Shown piece by piece: positions 18,848 through 29,361 of a stretch of 48,700 nucleotides of DNA (positions are counted from its first letter, which is position 1; every line of letters begins with the position of its first letter). Below the pieces are notes generated by a model. That model was given only the letters and a program-made list of their open reading frames with translations, ran no database searches and was not told the origin of the DNA. The stretch is from an uncultured Aliivibrio sp. (GTDB taxonomy: Bacteria; Pseudomonadota; Gammaproteobacteria; Enterobacterales; Vibrionaceae): contig NZ_CAMLHO010000030.1 of the NCBI RefSeq assembly GCF_946479765.1, positions 1-48,700 on the forward strand. Reading direction: 5' to 3'. The translations under genes and the position numbers were made by a program.

Positions 18848-18891
18848 TTTGATGTATTCAAACTAAAGCTGGAGTTCTTTATTAACGTGGG

Positions 18892-19041
18892 TTATTCAGA
18901 GTAAAGCGTTAATGATCCTTGAGACATATGAGTCAAAGAGTCAGCCTCTAAAAATTTTGGTGCTGCAATAACAGCAAGTAATACGAATACGGCTGCGAAT
19001 GCCGCAAATTTAGTTAGGACTTGTCCTTTCGTTTTTCTCAT
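18892..19041 (-). CDS. Possible small membrane protein (49 residues)
   Basis: A short open frame MRKTKGQVLTKFAAFAAVF... has a basic N-terminus, one hydrophobic segment (about residues 12-28) and a polar C-terminus ending in LYSE. It looks like a single-pass membrane or signal-anchored peptide. The ribosome site (AAAGAAAAC) is weak and no terminator is obvious. Otherwise the 340-base gap between the channel gene and yeaC holds nothing I recognise. Confidence 0.45.
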   Translation of the reverse strand: MRKTKGQVLTKFAAFAAVFVLLAVIAAPKFLEADSLTHMSQGSLTLYSE

Positions 19042-19187
19042 TAGTCTGTTTTCTTTAATTTATTAAACTATCGATAATTTACTTCAATTACCCCTTATCG
19101 ACAGTTTTATAGATTTTTTTTGGGACCAATGTTGCATTATAATTCTTATTGCTGAGATATTAAGCAAAAAAGAGAAAATCAGTCAGA

Positions 19188-19463
19188 TTAAATATTTACA
19201 CGAATAATATCTTCTTGCCCTTGAGCAAACTGTTTCTTTAACTCAGCTTTTGATTTAAAACTAATCTCTCCGCCTTCAGCCACTGTCATATGCTGGGCCT
19301 CTTTATTATGTTTTGATTGATATAGCATCATTGCTTGCATGCAAGTACTTCGTTGCTCTGTTGATAGTGGCGTGCCGTTATGCCACTTCCCTGTCTCAAC
19401 AGCATATTGTAAGTTTTTGAAGACATCTGCTGTCATTGATTCTAGTAATTTATTAATATTCAT
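19188..19463 (-). CDS. yeaC: YeaC-family protein (DUF1315)
   Basis: This is a 91-residue soluble protein with the DUF1315 pattern (MTADVFKNLQYAVETGKW, CMQAMMLYQ). Its length and sequence match E. coli YeaC. The function is unknown. In E. coli yeaC lies beside msrB, gapA and yeaD, and the same group is present here with one lipoprotein gene inserted, which strengthens the assignment. SD AGAGAGGGAAT precedes the start. Confidence 0.9.
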   Translation of the reverse strand: MNINKLLESMTADVFKNLQYAVETGKWHNGTPLSTEQRSTCMQAMMLYQSKHNKEAQHMTVAEGGEISFKSKAELKKQFAQGQEDIIRVNI

Positions 19464-19585
19464 TATTCCCTCTCTTTATATACTAACGACTACTAAACGA
19501 TATCTTTTCATTAATGTTAGTCAACAATATGCCGATAAATAGGTGTAATGGATCACGTTTCCTTTTTTCTATCTATAGGATCATC

Positions 19586-20437
19586 ATGTTTTTAACTATT
19601 AAACGACTTTCTTTGCTTACTCTGAGTACGCTTTTACTATCAGCATGTTTTGGAGAAAAACCAACAAGCGAACAGTTGTGTAAAGATCATACCGGTTTAC
19701 AATGTAATCAATTAAATATGCAAGATGGTCAATGCCGCACTCAGCGTGACACACTGATCCTTAGTCGATTTGATTCCTTAAAAAGTAATAGTGATTTAGA
19801 TAAATTAAACACAATTAAAGCAACTCATGAATACCAAGTCTGTTTAACCTCTGCCGCACAAATAGAGCCCATCACAGCAAAGGAAGTTAAATCTAAACGC
19901 AGTGAAGCATTACTACATACTTACGATGCTATTGATGCATTATCGTTAGAGCTTCAAGATTCCAAAGAGCCTAAAGTTCTTTTTTATCGCTGGGTAAGCG
20001 GAGACAAAACGGCATTACGTGAATTTTTACAATTAGAAGGGACAAAAGAACTCGAATCTACCGAACTTCAATACGCACTAGCCACTTTTTATACCCAGCG
20101 AGATGGTAATAAAACCATCCTGATCCTTAATCATTCATTAGAGATCCTTACTGAACAAGATTACAAAAATGGAATCCATGCTGTTGTGATCGAATCACTA
20201 GCCAGCCTTAATCATAAAGAAGGCAACAAAGAATATGCTTACATTTGGGCGTTAGTCGGCAAAGGATTTGAGTTACAAGTTGCTTCAGAAAAACAACTTG
20301 ACCTGTTGTACCAATTTACAGACGAAGAAAAAGAAAGGTTAAGCAAAATCAGTGACACGATTCAAGAGAGCATAGAAACACAAACCTTTGCATCCTCACT
20401 ACTACCTATCGCTACATTACCTAGTACAACGTTATAA
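19586..20437 (+). CDS. Predicted lipoprotein (DUF2989-like)
   Basis: A lipoprotein signal peptide ends in the lipobox LLLSAC, with the lipidated Cys at residue 21. The mature protein is about 263 residues, helical, with repeat-like segments (QLEGTKELESTELQYALATFY) reminiscent of Sel1/TPR helices. It resembles Vibrio proteins labelled DUF2989; this is from memory. I chose the ATG at 19586, preceded by TAGGA, over an upstream in-frame ATG at 19514 that would bury the signal peptide. It lies between yeaC and msrB, interrupting the E. coli order. Confidence 0.8.
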   Translation: MFLTIKRLSLLTLSTLLLSACFGEKPTSEQLCKDHTGLQCNQLNMQDGQCRTQRDTLILSRFDSLKSNSDLDKLNTIKATHEYQVCLTSAAQIEPITAKEVKSKRSEALLHTYDAIDALSLELQDSKEPKVLFYRWVSGDKTALREFLQLEGTKELESTELQYALATFYTQRDGNKTILILNHSLEILTEQDYKNGIHAVVIESLASLNHKEGNKEYAYIWALVGKGFELQVASEKQLDLLYQFTDEEKERLSKISDTIQESIETQTFASSLLPIATLPSTTL

Positions 20438-20469
20438 ACTATGTGATGTTAAAAACTATGTGATGTTAA
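20436..20469. repeat. Exact 17-bp tandem duplication at a stop codon
   Basis: AAACTATGTGATGTTAA occurs twice head-to-tail, beginning inside the lipoprotein gene's TAA stop. Confidence 0.85.
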
Positions 20470-20492
20470 AAACAAAAAACAGATAAAGAACA

Positions 20493-20520
20493 AAAGGAGC
20501 GAACCTGCTCCTTTGTTTTT
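20493..20520. terminator. Terminator between the lipoprotein gene and msrB
   Basis: AAAGGAGC pairs with GCTCCTTT around GAACCT, followed by GTTTTT. An A-rich flank on the other side allows use by msrB as well. Confidence 0.85.
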
Positions 20521-20553
20521 ATTAATAGAAATAACGGTCTATCTCCCCCTACT

Positions 20554-20964
20554 CTACCACTGACTTTCATCAAAATTTAATGATACCGAATTAACACAGA
20601 AACGTTCTCCTGTTGTTTTAGGTCCATCATTAAATACATGTCCTAAGTGGCTATCACAAGTTCGACATCTAATTTCTATTCTTTCCATCCCATGGCTCAT
20701 ATCTTTAATATAGCTGATCACTTGGTCATTAATTGGTGCGTCAAAGCTTGGCCAACCACATCCTGAATCGTATTTATTTTTAGAGGAAAATAAAACAGTT
20801 TGACAGCATGTACAAGCATAAGATCCTGTTGCTTTATTATGTAATAACATACCCGAAAAAGGAGCTTCTGTTCCTTGTTTACGACAAATATTAAACTCAT
20901 CTTGAGTTAACTGACTTTGCCAATCAACTTCTGTAAGTTCTAAAAATGGTTTTGATTTATCCAT
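20554..20964 (-). CDS. msrB: Peptide-methionine (R)-S-oxide reductase MsrB
   Basis: MsrB reduces methionine-R-sulfoxide in proteins using thioredoxin. Zinc ligands C51/C54 (CTCC) and C100/C103 (CRTC), the GCGWPSF loop with C69, and catalytic C123 in RFCVNSVSL are all present. At 136 residues it has the E. coli length. It is divergent from gapA, as in E. coli. Confidence 0.97.
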   Translation of the reverse strand: MDKSKPFLELTEVDWQSQLTQDEFNICRKQGTEAPFSGMLLHNKATGSYACTCCQTVLFSSKNKYDSGCGWPSFDAPINDQVISYIKDMSHGMERIEIRCRTCDSHLGHVFNDGPKTTGERFCVNSVSLNFDESQW

Positions 20965-22292
<1,328 letters not shown>

Positions 22293-22351
22293 GCATTAGT
22301 TTAGACTTTCTTTGAAAGCTAACTTAAAAGGTTTTGTTATCTTTTAAGAAT

Positions 22352-22379
22352 AAAAGGCGACTTAATTGTCGCCTTTTTT
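22352..22379 (+). terminator. Intrinsic terminator after gapA
   Basis: AAAAGGCGAC pairs with GTCGCCTTTT around TTAATT and runs into T6. Confidence 0.92.
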
Positions 22380-22473
22380 GTATCTGTTATTTGCAGTCGA
22401 GTATCTATTCCTTTTCCAATACCACTAAGGCCACCTGAAAAAGAATATATATTTATCATTTTAGGAGTTACCT

Positions 22474-23349
22474 ATGAATCTTACTCATCTTCCAACCATC
22501 AGCGTCTTATCTGATAACGTTACCATTGCTCAGCTTGATGACGTTAAGATCGTCCGCGTACTTCACGAGAAAGTAGAAGCGGCTATTTCCTTACACGGGG
22601 GGCATGTTTTATCTTTCACACCAAAAGGTCAAAACGACTTTATTTGGATGAGCAAAGACGCCATTTTCAACCCTGACAAAGCAATTCGTGGCGGTGTTCC
22701 TGTTTGCTGGCCTTGGTTTGGTCGTATTGCAAACCCGGCACATGGTTTTGCTCGTAACAGTGCTTGGTCATTAATCGAACATCGTGAAAATGAGAAAGGG
22801 GTTATTGTGGTTCTTGGTTTACAAGCCTCAAATGAAACAAAGGCAATTTGGCCTTTTGAATTTGAAGCACGCTTAACCGTAGAAATTAGTGATGAGTTAA
22901 CGATTACTCTTGATGCTAAGAATACCGATGATAAAGCCTGGAACTGCTCAGGGGCACTGCACACTTACCTTAATGTTGCTGATATTGCCTCAACAACGAT
23001 TACTGGTATGGGTGAAAGCTACATTGATGGTTTGCAAGACGGAAAAATAAGTAATGGTGGAGATACACTACGCATTAATAGTGCCGTTGATCGTGTCTAT
23101 ACCCAACCACAAGAGACAATTACAGTATCAGATACACAACGTGTCTTATCTATCACTAATGCAGGTCATAATGCAGCTGTTATCTGGAATCCTTGGATTG
23201 AAGGCGCTGAATCTATGGGTGATATGAATAACGATGGCTATCAAACCATGGTGTGTGTTGAATCCACTTATCATGCGACAAGTCTTGACGTTGCTAAAGT
23301 CATTCAACCTAATGAGTCATTTGTATTAAGTACAACAATCACAGCTTAA
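22474..23349 (+). CDS. yeaD: D-hexose-6-phosphate mutarotase (aldose-1-epimerase family)
   Basis: YeaD-family enzymes interconvert anomers of glucose-6-phosphate and related sugars. Markers include LHGGHVLSFTP, GGVPVCWPWFG, the GALHTYLNV histidine segment and MVCVES near the C-terminus. At 291 residues it has the E. coli length. It follows gapA after a terminator, as in E. coli, and has its own AGGAG ribosome site. Confidence 0.94.
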   Translation: MNLTHLPTISVLSDNVTIAQLDDVKIVRVLHEKVEAAISLHGGHVLSFTPKGQNDFIWMSKDAIFNPDKAIRGGVPVCWPWFGRIANPAHGFARNSAWSLIEHRENEKGVIVVLGLQASNETKAIWPFEFEARLTVEISDELTITLDAKNTDDKAWNCSGALHTYLNVADIASTTITGMGESYIDGLQDGKISNGGDTLRINSAVDRVYTQPQETITVSDTQRVLSITNAGHNAAVIWNPWIEGAESMGDMNNDGYQTMVCVESTYHATSLDVAKVIQPNESFVLSTTITA

Positions 23350-23368
23350 TTATTTAGATTCTAAAAAC

Positions 23369-23399
23369 AAAAACGGAAGCACTTAGGCTTCCGTTTTTT
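23369..23399. terminator. Bidirectional terminator between yeaD and gsk
   Basis: AAAAACGGAAGC pairs with GCTTCCGTTTTTT around ACTTAG, between convergent genes. Confidence 0.92.
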
Positions 23400-23450
23400 A
23401 TATCATCTATTTTTAGCTTCGCTATTTTTTATAATAAGCACCCGCAAAAA

Positions 23451-24755
23451 TTATCTTTCCCAGTACGACTCTTCTAATGAATCTTCACGCTCAGGCAAAC
23501 CACGAGATAAACGTGGTGAATGCTGTGCTAATACTTCAAAACTTACACGGTTTGAATACTTACATACTTGAGATAATGAAGAGTACGTTAAGTAAGAATG
23601 TTGATGCTTACTTGAGTTCGGCACATTATTACGATGGTAATGATTTGCAGCCATATCATGTAACAATGCAGACAAAGCACCATCACCCGCGCCATTCGTA
23701 TTTTTGATTTTCTCAGGGCCACCCATGTACGGTGAAATATGAGAATATACTTTTGTCGGCTGCTCACAACTTGCTTTAACTGCTGGACGACTGAATTCAT
23801 ATTGATTAAATTCAGCGATTGTTCCTGGAAGTAATGGCAACGATGTTTCACGTTTCGCTGATTCTTCTGTGTAACCGGCCATGTATAGTCCAACCGGACC
23901 TGCCGTACATAAAACAAGATCAACCCATTCAAGCGCTTTATCTGCGGCTTCTAGTGGATCAGAAGCACCAGTCAGTGCCTCGCCTTCTTCTTCGTTCATA
24001 GCAACAACTGAGACATGATCTCTTAGGAAATCACGCCAATATTGTGGGTCGTCTTGAACTACAAACTTCGTACCCATGGTTAATACCACTGGCACATCAT
24101 GTTTTTTCGCGTACTCAATTGCTTTCATGGTTGCTTCAGGCATTGGATCACCCTCTTTACAACGAACTAAGTACGCAGTCAAAACTAATGCTGATGCATT
24201 TTTAAATATTTTCTCTGGAATACTTTCTGCTCGAAGTTGATTCATATCACCTTCGCTGATCGCAAACGTACGCTCACCGTCTTGGCTAATAAGCGCAAAA
24301 CAACGACCAATCGCACCAGGAACAGGTTGAAGGTAATTTAAATCCATTCGGCTAGACGTATTACATAGGTAACGGTATGAATAGCTACCAATGTGAATGT
24401 CTTCACTCATTACACCGAGTAACACTGACTTATCATCAGCCAATACTGAGTAATTGTGTAGTGTATTACCAATCGTGCCACCAGCGAATTCATTGGTGAT
24501 CATGTTGTTATCTTTAAGTTCGTTATAAAGCATTTCCGCTTTATCATTATCGATAACCAGTGAGTGTCCTTTACTCAAGCCATACTTTTCAATAAAAGCA
24601 TCATCAATTCTAGCTTCAATATCCACTAACGTTTGATCAATACCAACAATGTGCGTACGCGACATTTTTTTGGTTTCTTGAGCTTGGCTAACTAATGGAT
24701 CACGAGCGTGAACAGGGAAATAATGCTTGGATTTACGCTGACCTGGAAATTTCAT
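23451..24755 (-). CDS. gsk: Inosine-guanosine kinase
   Basis: Gsk phosphorylates guanosine and inosine for purine salvage. It is a PfkB-family kinase: GGTIGNTLHNYSVL near the N-terminus and NTNGAGDGALSALLHD, with the catalytic Asp, near the C-terminus. The ATG at 24755 starts MKFPGQRKSKHYFPV and gives 434 residues, equal to E. coli Gsk. A longer frame to 24851 would run over a PurR-type palindrome and is rejected. The gene is divergent from yciU, with the palindrome between them. Confidence 0.96.
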   Translation of the reverse strand: MKFPGQRKSKHYFPVHARDPLVSQAQETKKMSRTHIVGIDQTLVDIEARIDDAFIEKYGLSKGHSLVIDNDKAEMLYNELKDNNMITNEFAGGTIGNTLHNYSVLADDKSVLLGVMSEDIHIGSYSYRYLCNTSSRMDLNYLQPVPGAIGRCFALISQDGERTFAISEGDMNQLRAESIPEKIFKNASALVLTAYLVRCKEGDPMPEATMKAIEYAKKHDVPVVLTMGTKFVVQDDPQYWRDFLRDHVSVVAMNEEEGEALTGASDPLEAADKALEWVDLVLCTAGPVGLYMAGYTEESAKRETSLPLLPGTIAEFNQYEFSRPAVKASCEQPTKVYSHISPYMGGPEKIKNTNGAGDGALSALLHDMAANHYHRNNVPNSSKHQHSYLTYSSLSQVCKYSNRVSFEVLAQHSPRLSRGLPEREDSLEESYWER

Positions 24756-24844
24756 AAAATAATCATTCAACTGGCTAATGGAATAAGTGCGGGAGTTTAG
24801 CCCTTGCTTAACGCCCTCGCAATACCTGATATTAATACCAACGA

Positions 24845-24862
24845 CAAGCAAACGTTTGCTTG
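24845..24862. promoter_or_regulatory. PurR-type operator between gsk and yciU
   Basis: CAAGCAAACGTTTGCTTG is a perfect 18-bp palindrome. Its centre, GCAAACGTTTGC, is the hallmark of purine-repressor sites (consensus ACGCAAACGTTTGCGT). It lies 90 bases before gsk and 77 before yciU. Confidence 0.75.
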
Positions 24863-24938
24863 CGGGAATTATTTAAGTAACTAGCGTTCTTATCTGTATT
24901 CATGGTAATTTAAAGCGTATTTTTTAAAGGTAACCACC

Positions 24939-25262
24939 ATGACTACTGAACTAATTAGCTACGATGATGTAATTGAAGTCGCTTACGATATTTTCTTAGA
25001 GATGGCTCAAGATAATCTTGAACCTGCTGACGTTGCTCTTTTCACACTACAATTTGATGACCGCGGCGCTGCTGAAGTTATTGATACTCGTGATGACTGG
25101 GCTGAACATGTTGGTTTTGAAGTCGATGGCGAAGTATACGCTGAGGTTCTTATCGGTTTAGTCAACGAAGAATCTGACGTATTAGATGATGTATTTGCAC
25201 GTATGTTAGTAAGCCGAGATCCAGAACATAAATTCTGCCATATGCTATGGAAACGTGATTAA
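24939..25262 (+). CDS. yciU: Acidic dsDNA-mimic family protein (HI1450/YciU)
   Basis: This is a 107-residue, very acidic protein of the DUF440 family. Conserved stretches include AYDIFLEMAQDNLEPADV, LFTLQFDDRGAAE and DVFARMLVSRDPEHKFCHMLW. The Haemophilus homologue HI1450 folds with a surface resembling double-stranded DNA and binds HU; a direct role here is inferred. SD AAAGGT precedes the start, and a terminator follows at 25291. Confidence 0.92.
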   Translation: MTTELISYDDVIEVAYDIFLEMAQDNLEPADVALFTLQFDDRGAAEVIDTRDDWAEHVGFEVDGEVYAEVLIGLVNEESDVLDDVFARMLVSRDPEHKFCHMLWKRD

Positions 25263-25290
25263 TTCATAATCACCACATGAAAATTATTAT

Positions 25291-25315
25291 AAAAGGAGCT
25301 ATTTGCTCCTTTTTT
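25291..25315 (+). terminator. Intrinsic terminator after yciU
   Basis: AAAAGGAGC pairs with GCTCCTTTTTT around TATTT. Confidence 0.9.
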
Positions 25316-25394
25316 ATTGAGTTTCATATCATCAATCCCCATTATTTCTTTATGCTCACAAACTGCTTATGGCAGAAAATAATAAAGGAATACT

Positions 25395-25829
25395 ATGTCT
25401 CAATTTCAATCTCGATGCCCATCGTGCAATGGATTAAACCGCCTTCCTATTGAACGTATTAATGACACAGCTACGTGTGGTCGTTGTAAAGAACAACTAT
25501 TAGATGGAAAGCCAGTAGAGGGAACGTCTGATAATCTTGCCGCTTTAATGAATAGTGATAAACCTGTTGTTATCGACTTCTGGGCCCCGTGGTGTAATCC
25601 GTGCGTGGGTTTCTCTCCTGTATTTGAAGATGTTGCGGCCGAGCGTAATGGTCAAGTTCGTTGTGTGAAAGTAAATACAGAAGCTCAACAACAAATCGGC
25701 GCTCAATATCAGATCCGTTCTATCCCGACAATTATGGTTTTTAAAAATGGTCAACGTGTAGATATGATCAATGGTGCATTGCCAAAAGGCCAATTTGATC
25801 AGTGGTTGAACCAAGCACTACTTAAATAA
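25395..25829 (+). CDS. trxC: Thioredoxin 2 with WCNPC active site
   Basis: TrxC is a zinc-containing thioredoxin that reduces disulfides in oxidative stress. The N-terminal zinc module has C8/C11 and C28/C31. The thioredoxin fold follows, with buried D61, W66-C67-N68-P69-C70 and cis-Pro in SIPTIMVF. At 144 residues it is near the E. coli length of 139. The usual active site is WCGPC; here Gly is replaced by Asn, which may change redox potential or partner choice. SD AAAGGAA precedes the ATG. Confidence 0.95.
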   Translation: MSQFQSRCPSCNGLNRLPIERINDTATCGRCKEQLLDGKPVEGTSDNLAALMNSDKPVVIDFWAPWCNPCVGFSPVFEDVAAERNGQVRCVKVNTEAQQQIGAQYQIRSIPTIMVFKNGQRVDMINGALPKGQFDQWLNQALLK

Positions 25830-25847
25830 TTTAAACCGCAAACAAAC

Positions 25848-25884
25848 AAAAGCCGCTTTATGACTTAACATAAAGCGGCTTTTT
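25848..25884. terminator. Bidirectional terminator between trxC and serS
   Basis: AAAAGCCGCTTTAT pairs with ATAAAGCGGCTTTTT. It lies between convergent genes. Confidence 0.92.
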
Positions 25885-25915
25885 AGTGTTTATCTAGTCT
25901 ATGTTATAGAACAGA

Positions 25916-27238
<1,323 letters not shown>

Positions 27239-27343
27239 TTATGGTCATTGTGGGTTCAAAGTAAACGAACTCACTTAATAATAAAATTTTGTGCAATTTC
27301 TAATTCTAAATTGCGATTTGAATAAGATACCGAAAATGATCTT

Positions 27344-28690
27344 TTATTGGTAGCGTTTTAAGGTACTGTTTTGATCTAATTTAGCTAAATACTCTAGCTT
27401 TTCGCTAATTTTGGTTTCTAGACCACGTTTTGTTGGAAAGTAGTACTTACGATCCTGCATTTCAGGCGGAAAATAATTTTCACCAGAGGCATAAGCGTTT
27501 GGTTCGTCATGCGCATAACGATAGTCAGCACCGTACCCCATATCTTTCATTAATGAGGTTGGTGCGTTACGTAAGTGATTGGGCACATCATAATCTGGCG
27601 AGTTAATCGCATCCATTTGTGCTTGTTTCCATGCCGTATAAACCGCATTACTTTTTGGTGCACACGCTAAATAGACAACCGCTTGTGCAATTGCTCTTTC
27701 CCCTTCTGCCGGACCAATTCGCGTAAAACAATCCCACGCATTCATCGCAATTTCCATCGCACGAGGATCAGCATTACCAATATCTTCTGAGGCGATTGCG
27801 AGTAAACGACGCGCAACATACAAAGGATCACCACCCGCGGCGATAATACGCGCAGTCCAATACAGTGCGGCATCTGGATTTGAACCACGGATTGACTTAT
27901 GCACAGCTGAGATTAAGTCGTACCACATGTCCCCTTTATTATCGAAACGTGCCAGTTTTTCACCCGCAACTTCGGCCAATAAAGGTAAATCCACCACTTT
28001 TTTTCCTTCGTGGTTTTCTTCTGCCATGTCATGCAAAAGCTCAAGGTAGTTTAATGACATGCGCGCATCACCCGACACTAAATCGGCCAATTGCAGTTTA
28101 ACCTCATCTGGCAGAATGAAGTGTTCATCATTTAATCCACGATCTTTATCCAAAAGAGCTTGATCAATCACTTGTACGATATCTTGCTTTTCTAATGATT
28201 TAAGCTTGTATACTCGTGCACGTGACAATAATGCATTATTTAGCTCAAAAGACGGGTTTTCCGTTGTCGCACCAATAAACGTGATTGTTCCATTTTCGAT
28301 ATGAGGCAAAAAAGCATCTTGCTGACTTTTATTAAAACGATGTACTTCGTCTACAAATAAAATCGTTCTGCGGCCTGTCGTTTGATTTTCTTTGGCCTTC
28401 TCTATTGCCGCTCGAATATCTTTTACGCCAGACGTTACCGCTGATACGCGCTCCACTTCTGCATTGGCATAATTTGCTGCCACTTCTGCTAATGTTGTTT
28501 TGCCCGTTCCCGGCGGTCCCCATAAAATCATTGAATGGATCTGACCTGCCTCAAGTGCACGACGTAGCGGTTTACCAACACCCAATAAGTGCTGTTGACC
28601 AATATACTGCTCAATATTTTGAGGGCGCATTCTAGCAGCAAGGGGACGAAAATCGTCCCCTGCTGAAAAATCTAAACTGAAATTACTCAC
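27344..28690 (-). CDS. rarA: Replication-associated recombination protein A (AAA+ ATPase)
   Basis: RarA (MgsA) is a clamp-loader-like AAA+ ATPase that acts at stalled replication forks and binds SSB. Walker [10 protein letters not shown] lies near residues 54-62 and Walker B is [12 protein letters not shown], followed by sensor [12 protein letters not shown] and the C-terminal MgsA tetramerisation region. The product has 448 residues. It starts 29 bases after the lolA stop and is part of the minus-strand ftsK-lolA-rarA run conserved in E. coli. Confidence 0.97.
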   Translation of the reverse strand: MSNFSLDFSAGDDFRPLAARMRPQNIEQYIGQQHLLGVGKPLRRALEAGQIHSMILWGPPGTGKTTLAEVAANYANAEVERVSAVTSGVKDIRAAIEKAKENQTTGRRTILFVDEVHRFNKSQQDAFLPHIENGTITFIGATTENPSFELNNALLSRARVYKLKSLEKQDIVQVIDQALLDKDRGLNDEHFILPDEVKLQLADLVSGDARMSLNYLELLHDMAEENHEGKKVVDLPLLAEVAGEKLARFDNKGDMWYDLISAVHKSIRGSNPDAALYWTARIIAAGGDPLYVARRLLAIASEDIGNADPRAMEIAMNAWDCFTRIGPAEGERAIAQAVVYLACAPKSNAVYTAWKQAQMDAINSPDYDVPNHLRNAPTSLMKDMGYGADYRYAHDEPNAYASGENYFPPEMQDRKYYFPTKRGLETKISEKLEYLAKLDQNSTLKRYQ

Positions 28691-28719
28691 GTTTATCCTT
28701 TTAGTTGCTTCGATGTCTA

Positions 28720-29331
28720 TTAACGTTGGTCGTCAATATCAACACCCGCAGGGACCGTAAAGCTAAAATTATTTTGTGCTGGCTTTTTCGCTTCAAATTT
28801 TGAGAAGCTAAAATCACTGCGTTGACCGTCTTGCTCAACAACAGAGAAACCAGTCACTTCACCTGATGCTTGAATACGCACAATAAATTCACTTTTAATT
28901 GCCGAATCAGCTTTAGGCGACACTGTAAATGAATCACCATTTTGAGCTACTGAGTAGTTATCCCAATCAGACGTTTTATTACGAGTTAATAAAACAAATG
29001 GCGTTTGTGTCGTTGCTTTATCTAAACCCATCAGCGTCACCTGCTCAACAAATGGATTGTAATACCACAACGTTTGTCCATCAGTAACTAATAGGTTTTC
29101 ATCAGGTGTCTGTGTATGCCAGCGAAATAAATTCGGACGTAATATTTTTACATCCCCCTCGCCTTGCATCAATACATCGCCTTCTGGACTGACTACTTTT
29201 TGGGTAAAGTCAGCTTCAAAGCCTGCATTTTGATTTAAACGCCCAGTTAACTCACTTTGAGGTGATGCTAAAACTGTCGCACTAAAGACACCAGAACTTA
29301 ATAAACACAGAGAAATCAAAAACTTTTTCAT
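28720..29331 (-). CDS. lolA: Outer-membrane lipoprotein carrier protein LolA
   Basis: LolA ferries lipoproteins across the periplasm from LolCDE to LolB. A signal peptide covers about residues 1-22 (cleavage VLA-SP). The mature protein has the family segments [25 protein letters not shown] and [12 protein letters not shown]. At 203 residues it has the E. coli length. It lies 30 bases after ftsK, and rarA follows after 29 bases, suggesting one transcript. Confidence 0.97.
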   Translation of the reverse strand: MKKFLISLCLLSSGVFSATVLASPQSELTGRLNQNAGFEADFTQKVVSPEGDVLMQGEGDVKILRPNLFRWHTQTPDENLLVTDGQTLWYYNPFVEQVTLMGLDKATTQTPFVLLTRNKTSDWDNYSVAQNGDSFTVSPKADSAIKSEFIVRIQASGEVTGFSVVEQDGQRSDFSFSKFEAKKPAQNNFSFTVPAGVDIDDQR

Positions 29332-29361
29332 TATTAATTATCACTTATCTAAAATAGAGGA

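Noticed and set aside
23588-23932. 114-residue frame inside gsk on the same strand
   Set aside because: It is a shifted frame of the gsk coding sequence with no recognisable protein features.
24756-24851. Longer N-terminal extension of gsk
   Set aside because: It would place the PurR-type palindrome inside the coding region and lacks a match to Gsk. The start at 24755 gives the exact E. coli length.
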